Shown piece after piece: positions 1-6,436 of a stretch of 14,223 nt of DNA (position 1 is its first letter; every line of letters starts with the position of its first letter). Source of the stretch: Bacteroidota bacterium (lineage in GTDB: Bacteria > Bacteroidota > Bacteroidia > Flavobacteriales > Weeksellaceae); assembly GCA_023461035.1 (NCBI GenBank), contig JAEWOD010000017.1, forward strand, positions 1-14,223, read 5' to 3'. The translations under genes and the position numbers were made by a program. The notes below the pieces were generated by a model that saw only the letters and a program-made list of their open reading frames with translations, searched no databases and was not told where the DNA came from.

Positions 1-115
1 ATACCGCTTTGCGCGTGCGTCGCTTGCTCAGATTCAGGCCGAGGTCTTGTTGCTTCATGAGCGTATTGTCAGGCGCGGCGCCGTACTTCAGACAGCGCCA
101 GCGGCAGAGTTTTGA
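1..115 (+). CDS. C-terminal fragment of an unidentified protein
   Basis: A frame open from the left edge of the window ends at TGA 113-115 and encodes about 37 residues, starting YRFARASLAQIQAEV and ending in APAAEF. The peptide is Ala/Arg/Glu/Leu-rich, reads like a helical protein tail, and its codon use fits the neighbourhood. The ATG at 9 opens a different, overlapping frame whose product is Arg/Cys-rich and unconvincing, so I prefer this frame. The family cannot be named from so short a piece. It is convergent with trhP, so the terminator at 233-254 would separate the two. It could also be a chance open frame, because no upstream sequence is available. Confidence 0.4.
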   Translation, partial: YRFARASLAQIQAEVLLLHERIVRRGAVLQTAPAAEF

Positions 116-195
116 ACACCATCCTTATGTCTGCAGTGTGCTTGCGTTGTTTGTGCTATTAGGTGTGTCTGTATTGCGCGGCATGTGTGGTAAAG

Positions 196-211
196 GCGCT
201 GTATGCAGCGC
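196..211. other. Short hairpin, GCGCTG stem
   Basis: GCGCTG (196-201) and CAGCGC (206-211) form a perfect 6-bp stem with a TATG loop. It lies in the non-coding stretch 116-347, just before the stronger terminator hairpin, and has no T-tract. It may be part of a transcript-end structure for the plus-strand gene ending at 115, or chance. Apart from this hairpin, the terminator and the palindromic repeat, I see nothing in 116-347. Confidence 0.3.
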
Positions 212-227
212 ACGAGGGGCTGCAAAA

Positions 228-254
228 CTAAAAAAGGCACCGTCAGGTGCCTTT
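228..254 (-). terminator. Rho-independent terminator behind trhP
   Basis: AAAGGCACC (233-241) pairs perfectly with GGTGCCTTT (246-254) around a GTCA loop. Read on the minus strand the stem is followed by a run of six T (complement of 230-235), which is a classic intrinsic terminator. It lies about 95 bases after the trhP stop codon at 348. Read on the plus strand only three T follow the stem, so termination of rightward transcription would be weaker. Confidence 0.85.
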
Positions 255-265
255 CAAGAAGTGAA

Positions 266-342
266 GCAGCTAGCGCTGATGCTGCCTGAGTTTCAAATAG
301 TTTTGTTGCTCAAGTAAAGCATTGACCAGCGCTGCTAGCTAT
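266..342. repeat. Intergenic palindromic repeat, copy 1
   Basis: The right arm AGCGCTGCTAGCTAT (328-342) ends five bases from the trhP stop codon. The left arm GCAGCTAGCGCT (266-277) is an imperfect inverted copy; the shared core is AGCTAGC followed by CGCT with a short gap. The right arm matches the arm AGCGCTGGCAGCTAT (547-561 of the 12 kb region, that is 12547-12561) behind tolA at 13 of 15 positions. Similar ATAGCTGCTAGCGCT-type palindromes are, from memory, common between genes in Comamonadaceae; that attribution is not verified here. A role in transcript ends or mRNA stability is inference. Confidence 0.6.
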
Positions 343-347
343 GGTTT

Positions 348-1724
348 TTAAGGGTTCTGAGGTTGCAGCAGGCGTGCAATCAGGCCGCCTTCCACAGGGC
401 CTTCCACGGGAATGCGCACGCGCACGGGGTTGCCGGGGGCAACTTGCACAGGTTCGCCTTCCAGATTGAACATCTGCTCCAGCTTGACGGTGCGGTTGCC
501 TGTGGGGTGGATGATTTCAATCATGTCACCCACGGCAAAGCGGTTCATGGTTTCGATTTCGGCCAGACCGTTTTCGTAACCGCGCACCTGGCCCACAAAG
601 TGGCTGCGCTGCAGCACGGAGGTGCCGGTTTCGTAGTTCTGGTAGTCGTTGGCAGGGCGACGTTCCAGCAGACCGCCGGTGTAGCCACGGTTGGCCAGAC
701 CTTCCAGCTCGGTGATGAGGTGGGGGTTGAAGGGGCGGCCAGCCACGGCGTCGTCAATCGCGCGGCGGTAGACCTGGGCGGTGCGGGCCACGTAGTACAG
801 GCTCTTGGTGCGGCCTTCGATCTTGAGCGAATCCACACCAATCTTGGCCAGGCGCTCTACGTGTTCCACGGCGCGCAGGTCCTTGGAGTTCATGATGTAG
901 GTGCCGTGCTCATCTTCCATGATGGGCATCATCTCGCCAGGGCGGCCCTTTTCTTCCAGCAGGTAGATGGCGTCGGCCTTGGGGTGGCGCTTCTGGTCAC
1001 CGCAGGTGCTGGTGAACTGGTTGTCCAGGTCGTTCTTGGCCTCTTCAAAGTTGAAGCCCTTGTCCATGGCCACGCCCAGCGCTTCGCCGGTGTTGGGGTC
1101 TACTTGCGCATCGTGCGTCTTGTACTCCCAGCGGCAGGCGTTGGTGCAGGTGCCCTGGTTGGGGTCACGGCGGTTGAAGTAGCCCGACAGCAGGCAGCGG
1201 CCCGAGTAGGCAATGCACAGCGCGCCGTGTACGAACACTTCCAGCTCCATGTCTGGGCATTCCTGGCGGATCTTTTCGATCTCGTCCAGCGACAGCTCGC
1301 GCGAGAGGATGATGCGCTCCACGCCCATCTTCTGCCAGAACTTGACGGTGGCGTAGTTGGTGGTGTTGGCCTGCACCGATAGGTGAATCACGGTCTCGGG
1401 CCACTTTTCCTTGACCATCATGATCAGGCCGGGGTCGGCCATGATCAGCGCATCGGGCTTCATCTCGATGATGGGCTCGATGTCGCGCAGGTAGGTGCGG
1501 ATCTTGTCGTTGTGGGTAATGACGTTGGACGTCAGGAAAAACTTCTTGCCACGCTGGTGGGCTTCTTGGATGCCCTGTGCAATCTGCTCCATGCGGAACT
1601 CGTTGTTGCGGGCACGCAGGGAGTAGCGGGGCTGGCCGGCATAGACAGCGTCGGCGCCAAAGTCATAGGCGGCGCGCATCTTGTCGAGCGAGCCGGCGGG
1701 AAGCAGCAGTTCGGGGGCTTTCAT
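348..1724 (-). CDS. trhP: tRNA U34 hydroxylation protein TrhP (peptidase U32 family, YegQ-like)
   Basis: A 458-residue protein, close to the roughly 450 residues of E. coli YegQ/TrhP. The N-terminus MKAPELLLPAGSLDKMRAA is typical of U32 proteins. The family signature is visible at residues 162-180 (EVFVHGALCIAYSGRCLLS), and Cys170, Cys177, Cys193 and Cys197 could bind a metal or Fe-S centre. In E. coli, TrhP with prephenate supports formation of 5-hydroxyuridine at the tRNA wobble position; the same role here is inferred from the family. The frame extends upstream to a GTG at 1787, but that extension has no family character, so I chose the ATG at 1724. An AAGGA-like Shine-Dalgarno lies unusually far upstream, separated from the ATG by a run of eight C. 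Codons are strongly GC-ended (36 of the first 44). gspC ends 72 bases upstream on the same strand, so co-transcription is possible. A terminator follows at 228-254. Confidence 0.9.
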   Translation of the reverse strand: MKAPELLLPAGSLDKMRAAYDFGADAVYAGQPRYSLRARNNEFRMEQIAQGIQEAHQRGKKFFLTSNVITHNDKIRTYLRDIEPIIEMKPDALIMADPGLIMMVKEKWPETVIHLSVQANTTNYATVKFWQKMGVERIILSRELSLDEIEKIRQECPDMELEVFVHGALCIAYSGRCLLSGYFNRRDPNQGTCTNACRWEYKTHDAQVDPNTGEALGVAMDKGFNFEEAKNDLDNQFTSTCGDQKRHPKADAIYLLEEKGRPGEMMPIMEDEHGTYIMNSKDLRAVEHVERLAKIGVDSLKIEGRTKSLYYVARTAQVYRRAIDDAVAGRPFNPHLITELEGLANRGYTGGLLERRPANDYQNYETGTSVLQRSHFVGQVRGYENGLAEIETMNRFAVGDMIEIIHPTGNRTVKLEQMFNLEGEPVQVAPGNPVRVRIPVEGPVEGGLIARLLQPQNP

Positions 1725-1725
1725 A

Positions 1726-1733
1726 GGGGGGGG
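1726..1733. repeat. Homopolymeric G8/C8 tract in the trhP leader
   Basis: Eight consecutive G on the plus strand (C8 in the trhP mRNA) lie immediately 5' of the trhP start codon. They separate a purine-rich AAGGA sequence (complement of about 1738-1742) from the ATG at 1724. A tract of this length can slip during replication, which would change the spacing between ribosome site and start codon. That effect is inference. Confidence 0.6.
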
Positions 1734-1796
1734 TATTTTCCTTGATTGTGCGCAGCCCGTGATAGTGCAGGGGGTATGAGCCTGCACGGTGTGCAG

Positions 1797-2207
1797 TCAA
1801 GATTGCTGGCGGGGCAGTTCCACTTCGTGGCGTGTGCCCAGCTGCTCATACACGATGGCGCGCTGGTTAATTTCCACCAGGCGAGCTCCGTTGGGCAGCT
1901 GGCTGCCCGGGCTGTAAGTCATGACCTTGCCACCTGAGATCTGTATCAGTGCACGGGACTGGCTGGGGGGGGTGGTAAAGACAATGCCTTTGAGCTGTAT
2001 ATCGCTGGTGCGAACGTTTTTTGCCTCGGGGGCTGTATCTGCTGCAAATAAATGCTGAATCTGCGCAGCCGAATAACTGATATTTGCAGGAGTGCTTATA
2101 GCAGGTAGCTCAGTCAAGCCACTGGGTTCATAGCGTATCGCTATCCCTGCCAGGGTGAATATGGCAGCAGCCCAAAGTACAAAGCTAGCCAAGCGTGGGG
2201 CGAACAT
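1797..2207 (-). CDS. gspC: Type II secretion protein GspC, short form
   Basis: A 136-residue inner-membrane protein: a short cytoplasmic N-terminus, one signal-anchor helix at about residues 7-25 (LASFVLWAAAIFTLAGIAI), then a periplasmic region. Residues from about 45 to 130 (SYSAAQIQHLF, then LKGIVFTT and the SALIEI-like segment RALIQISGG) match the GspC homology region, which contacts the GspD N0 domain. The protein stops after this region, whereas longer GspC proteins of 270-300 residues carry a C-terminal PDZ or coiled-coil module. I use the ATG at 2207; a TTG two codons upstream (2213) is an alternative, and neither has a strong Shine-Dalgarno. The gene diverges from the gspG-F operon and lies just upstream of trhP. 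A run of eight C encodes part of Thr-Thr-Pro-Pro at residues 78-81. In some relatives this gene is annotated only as a general secretion pathway or hypothetical protein. Confidence 0.82.
   Translation of the reverse strand: MFAPRLASFVLWAAAIFTLAGIAIRYEPSGLTELPAISTPANISYSAAQIQHLFAADTAPEAKNVRTSDIQLKGIVFTTPPSQSRALIQISGGKVMTYSPGSQLPNGARLVEINQRAIVYEQLGTRHEVELPRQQS
1965..1972. repeat. Homopolymeric G8/C8 tract inside gspC
   Basis: Eight consecutive G on the plus strand (C8 in gspC mRNA) fall in the Pro80-Pro81 codons of gspC. Loss of one C would bring a TGA into frame within about ten codons and remove most of the homology region. Gain of one C leads to a TAA about thirty codons later. The tract is intact and in frame here. 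Confidence 0.65.
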
Positions 2208-2329
2208 AAGCAATATGTTTCTTGAGATGAATGTGATGCTCGATTTTGCCTGTTTTTTTGTGCAGTCCGCGCGATAAATAGCATGAGTCTGCGGTCAGTG
2301 CTGCTGAAGTATCAGTAAGATGCCGGGCT

Positions 2330-2358
2330 TTGCATGATTGAAACTGATTGTGAATCAT
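2330..2358 (+). promoter_or_regulatory. Possible promoter of the gspG-F operon
   Basis: TTGCAT (2330-2335) and AATCAT (2353-2358) are separated by 17 bases and match the sigma-70 -35 and -10 consensus at 3 and 4 of 6 positions. The position is sensible, about 40 bases before the gspG start. The match is weak, and other AT-rich sequences in 2208-2330 (for example ATAAAT at 2274-2279) could contribute. The gspC promoter must also lie in this region, but I cannot place it. Confidence 0.25.
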
Positions 2359-2360
2359 GC
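2332..2360. promoter_or_regulatory. Perfect inverted repeat, candidate operator
   Basis: GCATGATT (2332-2339) and AATCATGC (2353-2360) are perfect inverted repeats with a 13-base spacer. The 21-base centre-to-centre distance, about two helical turns, suits a dimeric regulator. The repeat overlaps the weak candidate promoter between the divergent gspC and gspG genes. As RNA it could also form a leader hairpin. The bound factor is unknown. Confidence 0.45.
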
Positions 2361-2377
2361 CGTCTTGCAGCCCATGA

Positions 2378-2386
2378 GGGGAGGAG
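2378..2386 (+). promoter_or_regulatory. Strong ribosome binding site of gspG
   Basis: GGGGAGGAG ends nine bases before the ATG at 2396. It is the clearest Shine-Dalgarno in the operon, consistent with GspG being the most abundant component. Confidence 0.7.
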
Positions 2387-2395
2387 TGCGTTCAG

Positions 2396-2818
2396 ATGCA
2401 GAAAAACAAAAAACAACGCGGTTTTACGTTGTTGGAACTGATGGTAGTGGTGGTCATTATTGGGGTGCTGGGGGCTTTGATTGTTCCGAACTTTATGGAC
2501 CGCCCTAATGAGGCACGGGTCACTGCCGCGAAAACGGATATTGCCAGCATCATGCAGGCGCTCAAACTCTACAAGCTGGATAACCACCGCTATCCCACTG
2601 CAGAACAAGGCCTGAATGCGCTGGTGGCACGACCAGCTTCCGGTCCAGTGCCTGCGAACTGGAAGTCCTATATGGACAAGCTGCAGAATGACCCATGGGG
2701 CATGCCTTATCAGTACTTGAATCCTGGTGTGCACGGTGATGTTGACGTCATGAGCTTTGGCGCTGATGGCAAATCAGGTGGCGAAGGCTTTGATGCAGAT
2801 ATTGGCAGCTGGCAGTAA
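2396..2818 (+). CDS. gspG: Type II secretion major pseudopilin GspG
   Basis: A 140-residue prepilin with a short basic leader (MQKNKKQRG). The prepilin peptidase would cut after Gly9 to give a mature protein starting FTLLELMVVVVIIGVLGAL, with the invariant Glu at mature position 5. The GspG fold is clear: the long N-terminal helix, AAKTDIASIMQALKLYKLDN, the YPTAEQGLNAL segment, DPWGMPYQYLNPG, and a C-terminal loop with SFGADGKSGGEGFDADIGSW whose Asp and Gly residues fit the calcium site of major pseudopilins. It polymerises into the periplasmic pseudopilus that pushes substrates through GspD. It is the first gene of the rightward operon and is preceded by a strong ribosome site. Length and sequence are typical. 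Maturation requires a GspO/PilD peptidase, which is not encoded in the window. Confidence 0.97.
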   Translation: MQKNKKQRGFTLLELMVVVVIIGVLGALIVPNFMDRPNEARVTAAKTDIASIMQALKLYKLDNHRYPTAEQGLNALVARPASGPVPANWKSYMDKLQNDPWGMPYQYLNPGVHGDVDVMSFGADGKSGGEGFDADIGSWQ

Positions 2819-2826
2819 ACACTCCA

Positions 2827-3258
2827 ATGCGATCGCGCGTCTTGCAAGTCAGGTGTAAGCACCAGGGCTTTACTTTGATTGAGCTGCTGGTGGTGGTGGC
2901 CGTGATTGCAGTAGTGAGTGCAGGAGCGGTGCTGTCGCTGCCGTCTGCTGATGGCCGTCAGCTGGCACAGGAGGCCACGCGCATGTCGGTGCTTCTGGAA
3001 GCTGCACGTGCCCAGTCGCGTGCCAGTGGTTTGCCCATTCAGTTGCAGGTACATGACAAGGGCTTTCGCTTGGTGGGCGCTCATGTTCCGCAACCTGCAT
3101 CTGGTTCATGGTTGTATCCAGAGACTTCTGCTCAGCCACAAACCTTGCATCTGGGCCCGGAGCCCGTGATTGCTGCCCAGAGCCTGCAGCTTTTGGGGCG
3201 CGATGGCACGCGCGTCACTGTGTCCAGCGATGGGGTTCGCCCTTTTGAGGTGCAGTAA
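2827..3258 (+). CDS. gspH: Type II secretion minor pseudopilin GspH
   Basis: A 143-residue prepilin beginning eight bases after the gspG stop. The leader runs to Gly14, followed by the mature N-terminus FTLIELLVVVAVIAVVSAG with Glu at mature position 5. The globular part contains the GspH-like stretch LAQEATRMSVLLEAARAQSRASG, then QVHDKGFRLV and a C-terminal beta-rich segment with VSSDGVRPFEV. GspH is a minor pseudopilin that joins the pseudopilus with the I-J-K tip complex. Gene order (G then H then I) supports the assignment over a FimT/GspH-domain protein of type IV pili. Confidence 0.92.
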   Translation: MRSRVLQVRCKHQGFTLIELLVVVAVIAVVSAGAVLSLPSADGRQLAQEATRMSVLLEAARAQSRASGLPIQLQVHDKGFRLVGAHVPQPASGSWLYPETSAQPQTLHLGPEPVIAAQSLQLLGRDGTRVTVSSDGVRPFEVQ

Positions 3259-3260
3259 GC

Positions 3261-3632
3261 GTGATGCAGAGGCAAGGTGTGCAACAGCAAGGCTTGACCA
3301 TGGTGGAGGTGCTGGTGGCATTGTCCATTACAGCGGTTGCTTTGCTGGCAGCCGGACAGGCGGTACGGGCTATGACACATGCAGCCATGCGGCAGGAACA
3401 GTCAATGCTGGCTCAGGTGTGTGCTGAGAACGCGCTGGTTGCTGCCAGACTGAGCTCGCAGTTCCCTGCTGTGGGGCAGAGCAGTCACACGTGCGAGCAA
3501 TCAGGACGCGCGTTTGAAGTAGATGTGTCGGTTGCAGCTACCGCGAACCCCAGTTTTCGCCGTGTACAGGCAAAAGTGCAGGAGGGTGATGAGACTGTGC
3601 TTTCCTTGGTGACGGTGGTGGGGCGCTATTAA
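3261..3632 (+). CDS. gspI: Type II secretion minor pseudopilin GspI
   Basis: About 123 residues. The prepilin leader ends at Gly11 and the mature helix begins LTMVEVLVALSITAVALLA, with Glu at mature position 5; Leu instead of Phe at position 1 is tolerated in this family. The segment MLAQVCAENALVAARL is characteristic of GspI. It nucleates the pseudopilus tip with GspJ and GspK. The start may be the GTG at 3261 or the ATG directly after it at 3264; AGG at 3248-3250 is better spaced for the GTG. gspH stops two bases before. The TAA stop overlaps the gspJ ATG by one base (TAATG), a sign of coupled translation. Confidence 0.93.
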   Translation: MMQRQGVQQQGLTMVEVLVALSITAVALLAAGQAVRAMTHAAMRQEQSMLAQVCAENALVAARLSSQFPAVGQSSHTCEQSGRAFEVDVSVAATANPSFRRVQAKVQEGDETVLSLVTVVGRY

Positions 3633-4270
3633 TGCGGCAGCAAGGCTTTACTTTGATCGAGGTAATGGTGGCAATGGCCATTATGGCTGTGATGGGCACC
3701 ATGGCCTGGGTCGGGATGGATGTGCTCATCCGTAGCCAGCAACACGTCAAAGAACAGGGTGTGCGTACTGCGCAGACACAAATTGCATTGCAGCAGTGGA
3801 TGCTGGACCTTGATCAGGCATGGAAGCCAGATGCTTTATCGCCGATGGGGTGGGATGGCAAAGTTTTCCGACTCACGCGCAGAGCTGCACAGCCAGAAGC
3901 AGGCGTAACTGTGGTGGCATGGACTGTACGGGATAACGGTCAGGGCAAGCATCTGATGCGCTGGCAGTCTGCACCATTCACTGGGGTAGAGCAGTGGCAA
4001 AAAGCGTGGGAGCATGCTGCCAACTGGGCACGATCTGTGGGTGGCGGGGAAGGCGTTGCATTGCTGCCGGCCTCTGAAATGGAAATTTTTGTCTGGAGTG
4101 GTAATGCATGGGTTAATGGGCAAACCAGTGCTTCCAGTCGGCGTCGCAGGTGGGGTGGAGGAGGCAGCAATGTGCAGCAGGCCCAGGCAGTGCGCATGCA
4201 GTTGGGGGTGCCACAGGGGGTGCTGACCAAGGACTGGGTGGCACTGACTTTCAGTGAGCCCAAATCATGA
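3632..4270 (+). CDS. gspJ: Type II secretion minor pseudopilin GspJ
   Basis: A 212-residue prepilin with a very short leader (MRQQG); the mature protein begins FTLIEVMVAMAIMAVMGTM with Glu at position 5. The globular domain includes the GspJ-type LQQWMLDLDQAW segment and a C-terminal beta-rich region, and it contains a basic and glycine-rich stretch (SSRRRRWGGGGSN) at about residues 167-179, probably an exposed loop. Length is usual for the family. GspJ sits in the pseudopilus tip with I and K. The start overlaps the gspI stop by one base and the stop overlaps the gspK start by four (ATGA). Confidence 0.94.
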   Translation: MRQQGFTLIEVMVAMAIMAVMGTMAWVGMDVLIRSQQHVKEQGVRTAQTQIALQQWMLDLDQAWKPDALSPMGWDGKVFRLTRRAAQPEAGVTVVAWTVRDNGQGKHLMRWQSAPFTGVEQWQKAWEHAANWARSVGGGEGVALLPASEMEIFVWSGNAWVNGQTSASSRRRRWGGGGSNVQQAQAVRMQLGVPQGVLTKDWVALTFSEPKS

Positions 4271-5235
4271 GGGCAGAGGCGTTGCAAGCGCAAAAAGGGG
4301 CTGCAATTTTGGCTGCCATGGTGGTGGTAGTGATGGTGGCATCGCTGGCTGCCACAGCGGTTGCCTGGCAAAGCACGCATGTACAGGTGCAAATGGCTGA
4401 GCGTGGGCGGGTGCAGGCGATGTGGCTGTTGCGTGGAGCTATGGACTGGTCGCGTCTGCTGCTGCGTCAGGATGCACAAAGCGCAAGTGCTGTGGATCAT
4501 CTGTCTGAGCCTTGGGCTGTGCCTTTGCAGGAGACCAAGCTCACTACATTTATCAGTGCAGACAGCGGAGTGCACCAGGTGGATGCCAGTGCAGACATGT
4601 CGGAGGCATTTTTGGCTGGCGCCATGGAGGATATGCAGGCCAAGATCAATCTGGCGCAGCTGGTGCAAAGCGGCCAGAATATGGCTGAAGAAAACATGGT
4701 TCAGCGTTTGTTTGAGGTGTTGAGCCTGTCACAGAGCGAGTATGTACGGCTGTGGGATGCGCTGCAAAGAACCACTGCGAACGCTGAGCAAACGCGTCGC
4801 TTGATTGCGCCGCAGCGGCTGCAGGATCTGGTGTGGTATGGCATTTCCCCCAGTACGGTGAAGGCCTTGATGCCTTATGCCTACTGGAGCGAGGCGCATG
4901 TAGGAAGCAAGATCAATCTCAATACTGCCAGTGCGGTGGTGATTCAGGCAGCCAGCCCAGGCATGCGGCCAGCGCAAGCGCAAGCACTCGTACAGGCGCG
5001 CAAGCAGCAGCATTTTCGGGATCTGGAGCAGGCTCGGGAGGTCGTACCTGGCGTGGTTTTGTCCGCAGATGTGTTTACGGTCAATAGTCCCTCTTTCATG
5101 GCACAGGGATGGGTACGAATGGATGCCATCGCCTTGTCTTTGCAGGCACAGCTACAGCGCAATGGCACCACGGTCACTGTTACAGATGTGGATTTTGAGG
5201 GCGTGCCGTTCATGGCAGGCCAGACACGACAATGA
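4267..5235 (+). CDS. gspK: Type II secretion minor pseudopilin GspK
   Basis: A 322-residue protein, the large pseudopilin at the tip of the pseudopilus. The leader ends at Gly11 and the mature helix starts AAILAAMVVVVMVASLAA. Position 5 is Ala, not Glu, as expected for GspK, which caps the fibre. Family features follow: DLQAKINLAQL-like DMQAKINLAQLVQSGQN, the helical domain with VWYGISPSTVKALMPY, and the helix-hairpin-helix-like part KINLNTASAVVIQAASPGM with ARKQQHFRDLEQ and FTVNSPSFMAQGWV. Four bases overlap gspJ. gspL follows after 16 bases. Confidence 0.95.
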   Translation: MRAEALQAQKGAAILAAMVVVVMVASLAATAVAWQSTHVQVQMAERGRVQAMWLLRGAMDWSRLLLRQDAQSASAVDHLSEPWAVPLQETKLTTFISADSGVHQVDASADMSEAFLAGAMEDMQAKINLAQLVQSGQNMAEENMVQRLFEVLSLSQSEYVRLWDALQRTTANAEQTRRLIAPQRLQDLVWYGISPSTVKALMPYAYWSEAHVGSKINLNTASAVVIQAASPGMRPAQAQALVQARKQQHFRDLEQAREVVPGVVLSADVFTVNSPSFMAQGWVRMDAIALSLQAQLQRNGTTVTVTDVDFEGVPFMAGQTRQ

Positions 5236-5251
5236 GTAGAGAGGGCAAATT

Positions 5252-6436
5252 ATGAAAAGCGTGCTGGCAGTTCTGCCCAGCATTCATGCAGCTAGCCAGA
5301 CCATCCAATGCTATGACCTCTCGGACGATGGTCAGGTGACGAGCATGCAGTGGAGTCAGGATCATCTTGCTGACTATCGAGGACGGCAGTGTGTTTTGGT
5401 GCTGCCGGCGACATGTCTGTCCTGGCCTCAGGTAACACTGCCTGCGGCACTCAGGCTGGCAGGTGACGCAAGGCTGATGCCTGCTTTGCAGGCGCTGGTA
5501 GAGGAGGTATTACTTGATGATGCTGCAGGCATGCACCTAGCGTTGCCACCTCAGGCCAGCGCGGGATCGCTGGTGACGCTGGCCGCATGTGACAAAGCCT
5601 GGCTCGCTCAGTGGATGCAGCGGCTTGAGCAGGCAGGGATCAAGGTGGTACGTGTTGTCCCTGAATTTGCACCCGATGCATTGGGAGATGTGCTTTGGGT
5701 GAGCGAAATAGGGCATGACGCTTGGGTTGCGGGTGTGCGGGAGGGTGTTCCAGTGGTGATCCCTGCAGAGGGGGCTCGCCAAGTCTGGCCGGAGACAGCG
5801 CCTGTTAAGGCGTTGCCTGCGGTATATGCAGCCGCAGGCAAGGAATTCGGTGAGCAGCGTGTGCAATTGTTGGAAGTGTCTGAAGTCCTGCAGACACAGC
5901 TGGCGACGCAATGGAACCTGGCGCAGCATGGCTTTGCGGGTACATGGCTGGAGCGCTGGAGACGTAAAACTGCTGTGTGGTCACAGGCTTTTTTCCATGC
6001 GCCTGAATGGCAGGCGACACGAGTAGCCTGTGTGGTGCTGGCTGTCGGTGGAGTGCTGGCGCTGAACGTGCAGGCGTGGCGCCAGAAGCAAAGTCTGGAG
6101 GCTCAGCAACAAGCGCTGATGACGACGGTGCAGCAAACCTTTCCGCAACTACGGGTGATTATTGATGCTCCTGTACAGATGCAACGGGAACTTCAGCGTC
6201 TGCGTGTGCAAGCTGGTGTGTTGCATGCCGGAGATTTTGAGCCTATGGCTGCTGCTGTTGGTGCAGCTTTGCATGCGCTGGGTATGCAGCCTAGTTCCGT
6301 GCTCTTCGAGCCTGGGCAGCTGATGCTGGAGGGCATTCCCAGTGCGCGTTTGTCTGAGCTCAACGAACGTTTGGCTGGTTCGGGGTATAGGGCCGATTTG
6401 CAAGGTCAGAGCATGCGTGTGCAGGAGGTTCGATGA
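5252..6436 (+). CDS. gspL: Type II secretion inner-membrane platform protein GspL
   Basis: A 394-residue bitopic protein. Residues 1-230 form the cytoplasmic actin-like domain that binds GspE, with VLVLPATCLSWPQVTLP and PALQALVEEVLLDDAAGMHLAL as recognisable GspL segments. One transmembrane helix lies at about 255-273 (ATRVACVVLAVGGVLALNV). A periplasmic helix and ferredoxin-like domain follow, with MAAAVGAALHALGM and a C-terminal YRADLQGQSMRV strand. It recruits GspE to the membrane and pairs with GspM. An AGAGGG Shine-Dalgarno lies in the 16-base gap after gspK. Third-position GC is 25 of the first 44 codons, lower than in the flanking trhP and tolR. The stop overlaps gspM by four bases. 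Confidence 0.93.
   Translation: MKSVLAVLPSIHAASQTIQCYDLSDDGQVTSMQWSQDHLADYRGRQCVLVLPATCLSWPQVTLPAALRLAGDARLMPALQALVEEVLLDDAAGMHLALPPQASAGSLVTLAACDKAWLAQWMQRLEQAGIKVVRVVPEFAPDALGDVLWVSEIGHDAWVAGVREGVPVVIPAEGARQVWPETAPVKALPAVYAAAGKEFGEQRVQLLEVSEVLQTQLATQWNLAQHGFAGTWLERWRRKTAVWSQAFFHAPEWQATRVACVVLAVGGVLALNVQAWRQKQSLEAQQQALMTTVQQTFPQLRVIIDAPVQMQRELQRLRVQAGVLHAGDFEPMAAAVGAALHALGMQPSSVLFEPGQLMLEGIPSARLSELNERLAGSGYRADLQGQSMRVQEVR

Noticed and set aside
9..317. Plus-strand open frame of 102 codons at the left edge
   Set aside because: Its product is Arg/Cys-rich and runs through the terminator hairpin and the palindromic repeat. The frame ending at 115 is more protein-like.
363..1382. Plus-strand open frame of 339 codons
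   Set aside because: It is antisense to trhP, rich in Ala/Val/Gly/His from GC-rich codon complement, and has no family character; trhP is clearly the real gene.
1725..1787. Upstream GTG start for trhP
   Set aside because: It would add 21 residues lacking family similarity and would place the C8 tract in the coding region; the ATG at 1724 gives the usual U32 N-terminus.
2396..4270. Type IV pilus minor pilin cluster (fimT/pilV/pilW type)
   Set aside because: The pilins are followed by gspK, L, M, N, D, E and F with T2SS-specific features, and pilM-N-O-P-Q are absent.
3940..4668. Minus-strand open frame of 242 codons
   Set aside because: It runs antisense across gspJ and gspK, both supported by pseudopilin motifs; its His/Cys/Leu-rich product has no recognisable domain.
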